This document shows, piece by piece, positions 14,076 to 23,256 of a stretch of DNA of 64,000 nt. The notes beneath the pieces were generated by a model. That model was not told the origin of the DNA and searched no databases. It saw only the letters and a program-made list of their open reading frames with translations. How positions within the stretch are numbered: the first letter of the stretch is position 1; the number at the start of each line of letters is the position of its first letter. Source of the DNA: PALG01 sp964495885 (GTDB taxonomy: Bacteria > Bacteroidota > Bacteroidia > Flavobacteriales > Flavobacteriaceae). The position numbers were made by a program, and so were the translations under genes. The stretch lies in NCBI GenBank assembly GCA_964495885.1, contig CAZBWO010000010.1, positions 1 to 64,000 of the forward strand. The letters run 5' to 3'.

Positions 14076-16856
14076 TTAGCTTAGTAGCGAAGCTGGTGCT
14101 ACCCCAAATCGTTCCTTGAATTTCTTATTGAAATAGGTAGAGGAAGAGATACCTACATCATAGCGCACCTCTGAAAGCGTAAAGAAGGTTTTGTGCTGTA
14201 ATAACTGATACGCTTTTTGCAATCGTACTTCCAGTAGGAACTGTACGGGGGTCATCCCTGTGTATTGTTTTAGGATGCGGGTAAGCTGCCGCTGACTGTA
14301 ATTCACGCCTTCTGCAAGTTGTTGAATGGTAAAGTCGTCGCGGTTGAGGTTTTCCAAAATGGTGGCTTCAATTTCCTGCAATAGTTTTTCATCGGCCGAA
14401 ATGGTTTCTGAAACCAGGTTCTTATGTTCCAATTTCCACTGCTCCCTGGCTTGATAATTCCGCAATAAGTTTTGTACCCTTGCTAAGAGTTCCTCTTTAT
14501 TGAAGGGTTTCACAATATAGTCATCAACCCCTAAAGTAAAGCCACGAATCTTATCTTCCTCTAGGGTTTTTGCTGAAATAAGAATGAAAGGAATGTGCCG
14601 ATATTTAGGAAGTGCATTCACTTTTTCCCGAAATTGAAAACCATCCAATCGGGGCATCATGATATCTGAAGTGATTAAATCAAAGTGTTCCTTTTCAATC
14701 CTTTCAAGTGCTTCCATCCCATCAAACGCAATGGTGCAATGATAGTGTGGGGATAAGATTTCCTGAAGGAACTGTGCCATTTGCGGATGATCCTCCACAA
14801 TGAGGATACGTGATTGCTGGAGGTTTGTTTTTGTTGCTTCGGAAGGTATATCCTTTATTTTCTTTTCAACCAATTTTTCAGTAATGGTTTCTATACTTTC
14901 AGGGATTTCATTGCTTTTGGGAACAGGCATTATTAATTGAAAAGTGCTCCCTTTGCCCAGAGTGCTCTCTACCTCCAAGCTTCCGCCCAATAAATGCGCA
15001 AACTCACGGGAAAGTGAAAGTCCGATCCCTATCCCGCCCACAGACTGTGCATTTTGAGCTTGATAGAACCGCTCGAATATCTTTTCGGTTTCATCATAAT
15101 GTATGCCCTGCCCTTGATCTGTAACGCTAAGGAGAAGTTGCTCTTTTTCCAAATGGGCAGATACTTCAACGGTGCTTTCCGCGGGGCTATACTTGAGGGC
15201 ATTGCTTATAAGATTGTTGATAATTTTCTCTGTTTTATCTACGTCTATTTTGGTATGATAGTTTGCAGGAATATCATTCTGGAAATGGAAGTTGATGTTT
15301 TTCATTTCGGCAAGGGAACCGAACGAGAGCACGATACGGCTTACAGTATTTTTTAGGACAATAAGTTTTGTGTGAATCTTGGTTTTATCTTTTTCAAACT
15401 TTAGCAGTTCCAAAATTTCATTTGCATCTTCGGTCACTTTTGTACTGTTCTGGAGGGCAATCTCTAAATTTTTCTTGGCTTTTTCAGGGTGGGATAATTG
15501 CTCAAGGGCCAGTTTTAGATTTCCTGAAATAAGGGTGAGGGGCGTACGGATTTCATGCGCAATATTTCCCAGGAATTTGGAACGAAGGTCATTGATTTCC
15601 TGTTCCTTTTGTAGTTCGGCTTCAATGGCAATTTTACGGCGTTTCTGCCACTGATTGCGCCATTGGAAAACCCCAAAACCTACTAGTAATGCAGCCAAGC
15701 TTCCAAAAATCCACAAGTTTCGGGTATTCTTTTCTTTGGCAAGTTGCAGTTGTTGTTGGGCGATTTCTTTATCCTTCTGCTCTGCATTGAACCGTGCATC
15801 ATATTCAGCATAGTTTGCATTCGCTTCGTTGATATTAAGGGAATCCTGTAAATCAAAGGCAGCTTCGGCATATTCAAAAGCATTTTTGTAGTCGCCTATT
15901 CCTGCGTACGATTGATACAAACTAAATAAGGTGTGGTGTTTGTTTTTTGGCGCAATTGCCGTGTCCTTCAAGGCTAATTGGCCGTATTCAATGGATTTCT
16001 CATAATTTTTCAAATAGTAATGTGCCCTTGCGGCTGCAACCATGCTAATATTTTTGACCACCGTATAATTAATGGAATCTGCAAGCTGGTAGGATTTGTC
16101 TAACGCTTCCACTGCTTGTGGGTACATTTTTTTATTGGTGTATGCATCTCCACTGGTAAGATAAAAGAGGGAAAGTTTATACGGATTGTTTTCATCTTTC
16201 ACAATATGAAGAGCTTTTTCAAGATAGTACTGCGTTTGCTCTTTACCGTCAACTACCCGCGCTAGATTTTTATAGGTAATGTATTTTTCAGATTCATCTG
16301 TGTTGATGGCATCATAGATTGAAAGGGCGACTTTAAAATATTCTTCGGCTTCCTCAAACCGTTCCAAGGTCATATACGCATCCCCTAAATTATTATAGGC
16401 ATCCCCAATGAGCAGGGAGTCTCCCATTTGTTTGGTAAGGTCCAAGGCTTCCCGATAATTCCGTAGGGCTTCATTTTCAAGAACGAGCATTTTGTTTCCG
16501 TTGGCCAGATAGGTTTTTGCGCGGTATTGAAAAAACAAGTCGTTTTTCTCTTCGGAAAGATGTAATAAGGATTGGGCTAAGTTGATGGTTTGTTGGTAAT
16601 CGCCATGGAAAAAATAATAGTGTACCTTTTTCTGAAAGGTGGCCAAATACAATGAGTCCTCTTGGGATTCTTCAGCATAGAGGAGGGCCTTTTCGAAGTT
16701 GGCATTGGCATCTTTAGGTTGTTCAGCAGCATTCGCACGGTCTGCATAAAACAATGTTTTTTGCAGGGGCGATGCATTTTTCAAACTATCTGGCAATGCT
16801 ACTTGACAAAGCACCGAAGTGGACAGCAACAAAAAAACAACTGAAAGAAAATTCAT
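14076..16856 (-). CDS. TPR hybrid sensor histidine kinase / response regulator with AraC output
   Basis: A 926-aa one-protein two-component system. The start at 16856 gives a signal peptide (MNFLSVVFLLLSTSVLCQ). Residues about 40-350 are periplasmic TPR repeats (AYNNLGDAYMTLERFEEAEEYF), then one membrane span near 380-398. A HisKA domain with phospho-acceptor His434 (GNIAHEIRTPL) and an HATPase domain (NLISNALKYS, DQGQGI) follow. The receiver phospho-Asp is near 731 (TSDIMMP), and an AraC-type HTH occupies about 827-926. It resembles hybrid two-component regulators of polysaccharide loci but senses through TPRs, not a propeller. It is divergent from the giant fibre gene, a plausible target. 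Confidence 0.92.
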   Translation of the reverse strand: MNFLSVVFLLLSTSVLCQVALPDSLKNASPLQKTLFYADRANAAEQPKDANANFEKALLYAEESQEDSLYLATFQKKVHYYFFHGDYQQTINLAQSLLHLSEEKNDLFFQYRAKTYLANGNKMLVLENEALRNYREALDLTKQMGDSLLIGDAYNNLGDAYMTLERFEEAEEYFKVALSIYDAINTDESEKYITYKNLARVVDGKEQTQYYLEKALHIVKDENNPYKLSLFYLTSGDAYTNKKMYPQAVEALDKSYQLADSINYTVVKNISMVAAARAHYYLKNYEKSIEYGQLALKDTAIAPKNKHHTLFSLYQSYAGIGDYKNAFEYAEAAFDLQDSLNINEANANYAEYDARFNAEQKDKEIAQQQLQLAKEKNTRNLWIFGSLAALLVGFGVFQWRNQWQKRRKIAIEAELQKEQEINDLRSKFLGNIAHEIRTPLTLISGNLKLALEQLSHPEKAKKNLEIALQNSTKVTEDANEILELLKFEKDKTKIHTKLIVLKNTVSRIVLSFGSLAEMKNINFHFQNDIPANYHTKIDVDKTEKIINNLISNALKYSPAESTVEVSAHLEKEQLLLSVTDQGQGIHYDETEKIFERFYQAQNAQSVGGIGIGLSLSREFAHLLGGSLEVESTLGKGSTFQLIMPVPKSNEIPESIETITEKLVEKKIKDIPSEATKTNLQQSRILIVEDHPQMAQFLQEILSPHYHCTIAFDGMEALERIEKEHFDLITSDIMMPRLDGFQFREKVNALPKYRHIPFILISAKTLEEDKIRGFTLGVDDYIVKPFNKEELLARVQNLLRNYQAREQWKLEHKNLVSETISADEKLLQEIEATILENLNRDDFTIQQLAEGVNYSQRQLTRILKQYTGMTPVQFLLEVRLQKAYQLLQHKTFFTLSEVRYDVGISSSTYFNKKFKERFGVAPASLLS

Positions 16857-16967
16857 TCTTGATTGTATTCTCTGGTAAATATAGCCAAATTTCCCTCTTT
16901 TTTCATCAATGGCAAATTTAAGCCAATGGATGGCAAATATGAGTATCGTTTTTGATAACCAACGTTT

Positions 16968-16975
16968 TAGGTTTG
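16968..16975 (+). promoter_or_regulatory. -7 box TAGGTTTG of the giant fibre gene
   Basis: A perfect TAnnTTTG element, 26 nt upstream of the ATG at 17002. A TTTG occurs upstream (16951-16954), but the spacing is only 13 nt. The 145-bp region also carries the start of the divergent sensor gene. Confidence 0.45.
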
Positions 16976-17001
16976 TAGTGCTAATCAAAAAGGGTATATA
17001 C

Positions 17002-20000
17002 ATGAAAACGTTCAATCTAATTTATTTGCTGTTTTTCAGCACTTTTTTACTACATGCGCAGGTGGGCATCAACACGACCAGTCCTAATGCTACTTTAGAT
17101 ATTGTATCATCCAATCAAGCAGCGCCAACTAACACAGATGGAATGCTCATTCCTAAAGTAGATGAGTTTCCATTAATCAATCCCACTGCCGTACAAGATG
17201 GGATGATGATTTATGTTACTGGAAGTGGGGTGCCTTCCCAGGGATTTTACTATTGGAATCAAGTAAGTACCAGTTGGGTTCCTTTTGCTACTGGGTCTGT
17301 AAATTCTGAATGGCTGGACAACGGCAGCTATTTGAGTCCGGTGGATGGAAATTCAGAGGATGTAACCATTGGCGGAACAGACAATGCGAATGCGAGAGTA
17401 ACAGTTAAAAGTAATAAACAAATTTCTGGATATTTTGAGAACTCGGGTACCCAAGATTCCAGTATGATAGGGTTGGAAACATTATTAAATAATAATTCTT
17501 CCAATACAAGTTCTTTCACTATAGGTGCTGCGAATTATGTTTATAATTCTGGAGCAGGATACTCTAAAGGGACTTTTAATTCGGTCTATGGACCAGGGAA
17601 CGGTCCTCACTATGGGATTGATAACAGGCTCTCCGGAAATGGAACAGGACATCACTATGGAATGAACAATTTACTTTCAGGAACAGGTAGTGGTGATCAA
17701 GTGGGAATCAATAATGCAATCATAGTTAATTCGGATGGAATCCATAGTGGTGTTATAAATATGCTAACTGGTGATGGAGAAGGGAATCGTTACGGGATGA
17801 ATAATACTATGTATGGCAATGCTAATGGGACTCAGTACGGAATGTCCACGTCTATTACTTCCTCTGAGACTTCGGGGGCGTCGCATTATGGGACTTTTTT
17901 ATACATGAACGGCAGTGGGGACGGAAACCGTTATGGAAGTTATTCCTTGTTACAGGGAACAGGAAATGGCAACAGATACGGAAGCGAAGTGCAGATTTCC
18001 AATGCCGGAAACGGAACACACTACGGAAACTATCATTTGCTTTCTGGAGCCGGGACGGGCAATAAATATGGTAGTTATAATTTTATACCTCCCGTTGCAG
18101 GTGGTACGCATTATGGGATTTATGCTGAAGCGACCAAAACAGGTAGTTATGCTGGATATTTTCTGGGAAATGTAGCTATTGGAACTGACAATACCGATAT
18201 TTATACTTTGCCGGTAAGTAGGGGAACGAATGGACAGATCATGCAAACGGATGGTAGCGGGAATGTAAGCTGGGTAACTCCTAGTGCATCTTCAGATACT
18301 TCGCCTGCTTGGTATGATGCCACTACCACAACCAATGCAACTTCCACTGCTACCAATATTTATAGAACAGGTAATATTGGAATTGGATTGAACAATCCAT
18401 TAGCACCCTTACATATTTATTCCACTACCAATCAGGATGCTTTTAATTCAACAAATTTGTCAACGATAGATAATACTTCCATTAGAAATATAAGACTTGT
18501 CACAAGTAGTGGCGCCGATAGCAATACGCTTAATGGGATTTTCAACAACGTGACTGGAACTGGGGATGGAAATCAACAATTTCTCATTGGTCTTACAAAT
18601 TTTATGAATAATGCTTCCAACGGATTTCAAACAGGGGTGCAAAATTCTATGACCACTACAGGAAATGGTGCTATTGTGGGGGTAGAAAACACTTTAGCCT
18701 CTACCGGAAGCGGATTGATTTATGGGTTAAGAAATATCCTTCAGGTGGGTAGTGGCAATCAGTACGGAACGCATACTACCTTTACTCCAAATGGAGCTTC
18801 AACGGTAGATTTGTTTGGAAACTACGTAAACATAGATCCCACAGCTACTAGTGGAAATTCGTACGGTATTTATTCAAATGTTTTAGGGGGTAATGCTTAT
18901 GCTGGTTATTTTCTGGGAAATGTGTCTATTGGAACTACAACAGTCAATACATATACTTTACCTCCCAATAGGGGAACCAATGGGCAGATCATGCAAACGG
19001 ATGGTAGCGGGAATGTAAGCTGGGTAACTCCTAGTGCATCTTCAGATACTTCTCCTGCTTGGCATGACGAAGGAACTACTACAGAAGCGACCACAACTAG
19101 TAGCGATATCATAAGAACCGGTAATATAGGGCTAGGTGTTACTACCACAGATTACAGTTTGGAAATTTTTGATAATAGGGGAACTTCCTCCTTGGTAATT
19201 TCCATGGATGATAATAGTATAGCAACCAATACTATTAGTTATGGACTAAGGACACTAATAGATAATGATAATAATCCTATATCAACTGGAGATTCTTATG
19301 CTATTGAAAACAATTTAAATGTTTTGAGTGATAATGGGTATGGAGTTCGAAATAATGTGAATGGGCATTTGGGAGGCGTAAGTACCATATATGGTATTTA
19401 TAATAATGTTGTCAACCCTAGTAATGGAGATGCTTTTGGTACGTATAACAATGTGGGTAGTGTAACTGGAAATAATTATGGAAGCTATAATATAGTTAAC
19501 GGAAGTGGTATTGGTGTTTACTCCTCTGCAACTGGTGGAGCTGCGGCTGGACTTTTCTTAGGTAGTGTATCTATTGGAACTACAGTAGCTAACACATATA
19601 CCTTTCCTCCCAATAGAGGGGTCAATGGACAGATTATGCAAACAGATGGTAGTGGAAATGTTAGTTGGGTAACACCTTCATTAGGGGTACAGCGTATTAA
19701 TGATTTGTTGGATGGCAAATCAGATAACGATGGCACTAATGATGGGTCTTCTATTTTTTTAGGAATTAATGCAGGGGCTTCAGATAACTCAAATCACAAT
19801 CAGAACATCGGAATTGGTTTTGAGAGTCTAACTACAAATACCAATGGCGCATACAATATTGCCTTGGGTTATCAAAGTCAGTATAATGCTAATGGCGCCT
19901 TCAGTAATACCGCCGTTGGTTACCAAACCCTTTACAATACCACAACTGGGTCTTTTAATACCACTATGGGTGATTGGTCTATGTTAAATAATACAACGGG

Positions 20001-21585
20001 AGGAACCAATACAGCTATTGGATATAGTGCCTTGAGATTTAATACTATTGGCGATGGGAATGTTGCATTGGGAGGCAGAGCCCTTTGGTCCAATACAGTA
20101 GGCGATGATAATGTAGCTATTGGTAAAAGTGCTTCAGAATCAAATACTGGAGGTTATAGTAATGTTTCTGTTGGCGCTGAAGCTTCCTTCAATAATGCCA
20201 CTGGTTCTTTTGTAACAGCGGTTGGGAATAGGGCCCTCTATAATAGTACCTCAAGTTATATGGTTGCCGTAGGTAATGACGCATTGTATAGCAATACTTC
20301 TGGATTTAGTAATGTGGCTATAGGGTATACGTCTTCGTATTCAAATACCGTGGGTGCAGAGAATGTGTCTGTGGGGAATGGTTCATTGTACAATAACATC
20401 AGTGGATTAGGGAATGTTGCGGTAGGGTTTCATTCATTATATGGAAATAATCATACTGGATCTAATAATATAGCCATTGGAAGAAACGCAATGTACTCAA
20501 ATAGTGCAGGAAGCTATAATGTGGGAATAGGGGAAGATGCCCTCTATAGCGCTAACGCATCTCAAAATGTTGCCATTGGTTACCGCAGTTTATACAGCAC
20601 TACAAGTGGAACCAGAAATTTAGCTTTGGGCCATGAATCTATGTTTTCCAATACAACGGGGAGTTACAACACTGCCTTAGGATATTATTCATTAAGAGCC
20701 AATACCACCGGCATCAACAATGTGGCTGTAGGTTATCTAGCCTTAGATAATAACTCAAATGGTTATTATAATACGGCACTAGGTTCTGAAGCATTATCCA
20801 GTAATTTATCTTCAGACAATAATACAGCTATAGGTAACAGGGCACTTTGGATTTCAACGGGTTCGCTCAACACTGCGGTAGGGTCGGGTGCTATGGTTCA
20901 GAATACATCAGGCTACCGAAACAATGCATTTGGATATTATGCACTAAGCGACAACTCTACCGGGGAACGAAACACTGCAATGGGAAGTAATGCATTAGAC
21001 AGTAACACAACAGGTAGTTACAATACAGCCCTTGGTAATTTTGCGTTTTCCAACGGAACTAACTATTCCAATTCAACGGGTATTGGTTATGATGCCAATC
21101 CCAATGCCAGTAATACCATACGTTTGGGTAATGCCAGCGTATCAACTATTGGTGGGTTTGCAAATTGGACGAATGTGTCAGACGGAAGATTTAAAACCCA
21201 GGTAAAAGAAAATGTGATGGGCTTAGATTTTATCCTGAAACTTCGCCCAGTTACATACAAGTTGGATATGAATGCAGTAGCTGCCTTTTATGAAACTAAT
21301 AAGGAACTACGTATCTCATCATCTGAAATTTCAAAAGCAAAGGAAACCCAGATTGGTTTTATTGCCCAGGAAGTCGCAACTATAGCAAAAGACTTAAATT
21401 TTGATTTTCATGGCGTGGACCGTCCCGATAATGAGAAAGATCACTACGGAATTCGATATGCCGAGTTTGTTCCAGTACTGGTAAAAGCCATTCAGGAACA
21501 ACAGGAGGAAATTTCAGCATTGAAAGAAAAGCTTTCAAAATTGGAAGCATTGGAAGCCCGTATTGCAAAATTAGAGCAGGACTAA
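17002..21585 (+). CDS. Giant exported fibre-like protein with YadA-head-like repeats and S74 chaperone domain
   Basis: A 1527-aa protein starting MKTFNLIYLLFFSTFLLHAQ, a signal peptide, followed by VGINTTSPNATLDI, the usual opening of Bacteroidota tail-fibre-like proteins. Residues about 150-900 hold many short HYG/NxYG repeats arranged in three modules, each ending near a shared segment (NGQIMQTDGSGNVSWVTP). About 920-1375 is a long run of about 23-residue repeats of the type NxAxGxxAL..NTTG, like left-handed beta-roll YadA heads. The last 115 residues are a peptidase S74 intramolecular chaperone (SDGRFKTQ, IGFIAQEV) with a final coiled coil. It is probably a trimeric surface fibre. No T9SS tail is present. 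Confidence 0.85.
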   Translation: MKTFNLIYLLFFSTFLLHAQVGINTTSPNATLDIVSSNQAAPTNTDGMLIPKVDEFPLINPTAVQDGMMIYVTGSGVPSQGFYYWNQVSTSWVPFATGSVNSEWLDNGSYLSPVDGNSEDVTIGGTDNANARVTVKSNKQISGYFENSGTQDSSMIGLETLLNNNSSNTSSFTIGAANYVYNSGAGYSKGTFNSVYGPGNGPHYGIDNRLSGNGTGHHYGMNNLLSGTGSGDQVGINNAIIVNSDGIHSGVINMLTGDGEGNRYGMNNTMYGNANGTQYGMSTSITSSETSGASHYGTFLYMNGSGDGNRYGSYSLLQGTGNGNRYGSEVQISNAGNGTHYGNYHLLSGAGTGNKYGSYNFIPPVAGGTHYGIYAEATKTGSYAGYFLGNVAIGTDNTDIYTLPVSRGTNGQIMQTDGSGNVSWVTPSASSDTSPAWYDATTTTNATSTATNIYRTGNIGIGLNNPLAPLHIYSTTNQDAFNSTNLSTIDNTSIRNIRLVTSSGADSNTLNGIFNNVTGTGDGNQQFLIGLTNFMNNASNGFQTGVQNSMTTTGNGAIVGVENTLASTGSGLIYGLRNILQVGSGNQYGTHTTFTPNGASTVDLFGNYVNIDPTATSGNSYGIYSNVLGGNAYAGYFLGNVSIGTTTVNTYTLPPNRGTNGQIMQTDGSGNVSWVTPSASSDTSPAWHDEGTTTEATTTSSDIIRTGNIGLGVTTTDYSLEIFDNRGTSSLVISMDDNSIATNTISYGLRTLIDNDNNPISTGDSYAIENNLNVLSDNGYGVRNNVNGHLGGVSTIYGIYNNVVNPSNGDAFGTYNNVGSVTGNNYGSYNIVNGSGIGVYSSATGGAAAGLFLGSVSIGTTVANTYTFPPNRGVNGQIMQTDGSGNVSWVTPSLGVQRINDLLDGKSDNDGTNDGSSIFLGINAGASDNSNHNQNIGIGFESLTTNTNGAYNIALGYQSQYNANGAFSNTAVGYQTLYNTTTGSFNTTMGDWSMLNNTTGGTNTAIGYSALRFNTIGDGNVALGGRALWSNTVGDDNVAIGKSASESNTGGYSNVSVGAEASFNNATGSFVTAVGNRALYNSTSSYMVAVGNDALYSNTSGFSNVAIGYTSSYSNTVGAENVSVGNGSLYNNISGLGNVAVGFHSLYGNNHTGSNNIAIGRNAMYSNSAGSYNVGIGEDALYSANASQNVAIGYRSLYSTTSGTRNLALGHESMFSNTTGSYNTALGYYSLRANTTGINNVAVGYLALDNNSNGYYNTALGSEALSSNLSSDNNTAIGNRALWISTGSLNTAVGSGAMVQNTSGYRNNAFGYYALSDNSTGERNTAMGSNALDSNTTGSYNTALGNFAFSNGTNYSNSTGIGYDANPNASNTIRLGNASVSTIGGFANWTNVSDGRFKTQVKENVMGLDFILKLRPVTYKLDMNAVAAFYETNKELRISSSEISKAKETQIGFIAQEVATIAKDLNFDFHGVDRPDNEKDHYGIRYAEFVPVLVKAIQEQQEEISALKEKLSKLEALEARIAKLEQD
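18221..18312 (+). repeat. 92-bp intragenic direct repeat, copy 1
   Basis: Nearly identical (about 89 of 92 bases) to 18971-19062, exactly 750 bp downstream, inside the giant fibre gene. It encodes the RGTNGQIMQTDGSGNVSW module end. Identity is far above that of the flanking repeats, suggesting recent duplication or gene conversion. Confidence 0.85.
18971..19062 (+). repeat. 92-bp intragenic direct repeat, copy 2
   Basis: Partner of 18221-18312; only three base differences were seen. A third, more diverged copy (about 19615-19677) encodes RGVNGQIMQTDG and closes the third module. Confidence 0.85.
19780..21130 (+). repeat. Coding repeats of the YadA-head type, about 19 units
   Basis: A series of about 70-nt degenerate units encoding patterns such as NTAVGYQTLYNTTTGS and NTAIGNRALWISTGS. 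Each unit has a glycine turn and an N-T-x-G end. Nucleotide identity between units is low, so this is old protein repetition and not a recent array. Confidence 0.8.
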
Positions 21586-21623
21586 CCTTGTTTTTGTGTA
21601 GCTTATGCTATGCCCTTTAGCGG

Positions 21624-21657
21624 AAGGCTGTTGGTGGTGTCCCACTACCACAGCCTT
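21624..21657 (+). terminator. Intrinsic terminator after the giant fibre gene
   Basis: An imperfect stem (AAGGCTG..GGTGGTG with CACTACC..CAGCCTT) around a TCC loop, followed by eight Ts on the + strand. It lies 38 nt past the stop at 21585. Confidence 0.85.
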
Positions 21658-21661
21658 TTTT

Positions 21662-22741
21662 TTATAACCATTTTTTCCTTCGGAAGAAATAAAGCATAAT
21701 CAAAAATACCGTGATCATTACCGCCCAAAGGATAAAATAACTATAGCGGAATTTTAATTCTGGCATGTATTCGAAATTCATTCCGTAGATACCCGCAATA
21801 AAGGTTAGCGGAATGAAAATAGTAGCAATGATGGTAAGCACTTTCATGATATTATTCATCTTGTTGCTCACCGTAGTCATGTACATATCCATTAACCCCC
21901 ATACCATATCGCGGTAGATTTCAATATTTTCAATAATTTGAATGATGTGGTCGTAAACATCCCCAAAGTAGTCTATTGTTTTTTCCTCTACTACAGGATG
22001 TTCCAGTTTTTCCAAACGCGAAACCACTTCCCGAAGTGGAAAAACCCCACGTCTAATGCGTAATATTTCCCTTTTTAAGGCCTGAATGTCTTTCGGGGTA
22101 TCTTCTGTTGCTTTTTCAGCAAAGAGTACGTCTTCCTGAACTTCAATGCGGTCTGCAAAGTCTTCAACAATGGCAAAATAATTATCTACGATGGTATCCA
22201 TAAGGGCAAAGGCCAAATAATCTGAGCCCGATTCCCGAATGCGCGTTTCAGGCTTGGAAATACGTTCCCGTACAAAATCAAAAATATCCTCCTCAGATTC
22301 CTGAAAAGTAATCACATAATTTTTCCCTACTACCAAAGAAATGTGTTCTATGGTGAATTCCCCCGCCTTGTTGAAATACAACATTTTTAAAACGATAAAT
22401 AAATAATCGTCGTATTCATCTAGTTTGGGACGGTGATCTGTGTTTTGAATGTCTTCCAGTACCAAATGGTGGAGGTCGTAGTAATTCCCCAGTTTTGCAA
22501 TTTCCGAAGTAAGGTTCAATCCGTTTACATTTACCCAAGTCACCTGTTCGGTAGTTTTAAACTTAAAGGCATCTTCCACGTTATTGGTGTGCGTTACCTC
22601 AAAGTGGTCCTTATCATATTCATAAATTTCAATTTCGGTGGTATCCCGTTCTTTTAGACCAACATAACCGCCCATTCCAGGGGCTTTGCCAATGGTTTTC
22701 GCCTGCCGTTTCCTTTTGGAATTTTGTTTTTTTGTACTCAT
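21662..22741 (-). CDS. corA: Magnesium/cobalt transporter CorA
   Basis: A 359-aa CorA-family divalent cation channel. A long cytoplasmic N-domain is followed by two C-terminal membrane spans, the first ending in the signature YGMNFEYMPEL (the GMN selectivity loop) and the second giving YFILWAVMITVFLIMLYF with a basic tail. It begins with a short basic stretch (KKQNSKRKRQAK) before the domain. Length is typical. It is monocistronic by layout. Confidence 0.95.
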   Translation of the reverse strand: MSTKKQNSKRKRQAKTIGKAPGMGGYVGLKERDTTEIEIYEYDKDHFEVTHTNNVEDAFKFKTTEQVTWVNVNGLNLTSEIAKLGNYYDLHHLVLEDIQNTDHRPKLDEYDDYLFIVLKMLYFNKAGEFTIEHISLVVGKNYVITFQESEEDIFDFVRERISKPETRIRESGSDYLAFALMDTIVDNYFAIVEDFADRIEVQEDVLFAEKATEDTPKDIQALKREILRIRRGVFPLREVVSRLEKLEHPVVEEKTIDYFGDVYDHIIQIIENIEIYRDMVWGLMDMYMTTVSNKMNNIMKVLTIIATIFIPLTFIAGIYGMNFEYMPELKFRYSYFILWAVMITVFLIMLYFFRRKKWL

Positions 22742-22763
22742 CGTTGAAATAAATATAGGGAAT

Positions 22764-22796
22764 TTTGGAATGAACTTGTAATGTACTTTATTTTTG
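22764..22796 (+). promoter_or_regulatory. Promoter of ytxJ: TTTG, 21 nt, TATTTTTG
   Basis: A -33 TTTG (22764-22767), a 21-nt spacer and a perfect TAnnTTTG box (22789-22796). Transcription would begin near 22803, about 24 nt before the ATG at 22827. Confidence 0.7.
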
Positions 22797-22826
22797 CACG
22801 ACCCTTATCTAAAATTTTGTGAATCT

Positions 22827-23225
22827 ATGGGATTTTTTGATTTCTTCGGAAAGAAGGACGGTTCTAATCAACCTTCCGAAACCAAGACCTTACCTTGGAC
22901 GGTATTGCAAACAATGGATCAATTGGAGGCAATTACTGAAGCTTCCAAGGAAAAGCCGGTGGTCATTTTTAAACATTCCACTACCTGTGGGATTAGCCGA
23001 ATGGTGCTTCGTAATTTTGAAAACAGCTACGAAATCCCCGAAGGAAAGATTAACTTATACTATCTAGATTTATTGGCTCATAGGGATATCTCCAATGAAA
23101 TAGCCATTCGATTTCAAGTCATTCATCAGAGTCCGCAAATTTTGATCATAAAAAATGGCTCTGCAGTACATCATGCCTCACATTATAATGCGCAAGCTTC
23201 AGACATCCTTCAATTTGTAAATTAA
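22827..23225 (+). CDS. ytxJ: Bacillithiol-system redox protein YtxJ
   Basis: A 132-aa thioredoxin-fold protein; start at 22827, since the promoter above would put the 22794 start outside the transcript. The active-site segment reads FKHSTTCGISRMVL, the single-Cys TCxIS motif of YtxJ (DUF2847) that can act as a monothiol bacilliredoxin. The C-terminal part has the cis-proline segment HQSPQILI. It probably reverses bacillithiol mixed disulfides in the cytoplasm. It implies that the organism makes bacillithiol or a related thiol; the biosynthesis genes are not in the window. Confidence 0.88.
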   Translation: MGFFDFFGKKDGSNQPSETKTLPWTVLQTMDQLEAITEASKEKPVVIFKHSTTCGISRMVLRNFENSYEIPEGKINLYYLDLLAHRDISNEIAIRFQVIHQSPQILIIKNGSAVHHASHYNAQASDILQFVN

Positions 23226-23227
23226 AA

Positions 23228-23250
23228 AAAGCCCCATGAAGAGGGGCTTT
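23228..23250 (-). terminator. Shared hairpin between ytxJ and the lipoprotein gene
   Basis: AAAGCCCC pairs with GGGGCTTT around a 7-nt loop. Seven Ts follow on the minus strand, so it serves the gene at 23257; ytxJ ends 2 nt before it and shares the stem. Confidence 0.8.
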
Positions 23251-23256
23251 ATGATA

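Noticed and set aside
16909..17001. Upstream extension of the fibre gene
   Set aside because: The earlier ATG adds 31 residues before a perfect signal peptide and would place the -7 box within the coding region.
17002..21585. Prophage tail-fibre gene
   Set aside because: The S74 domain is common in phage tails, but this protein has a signal peptide, the flavobacterial opening motif, and no phage genes nearby.
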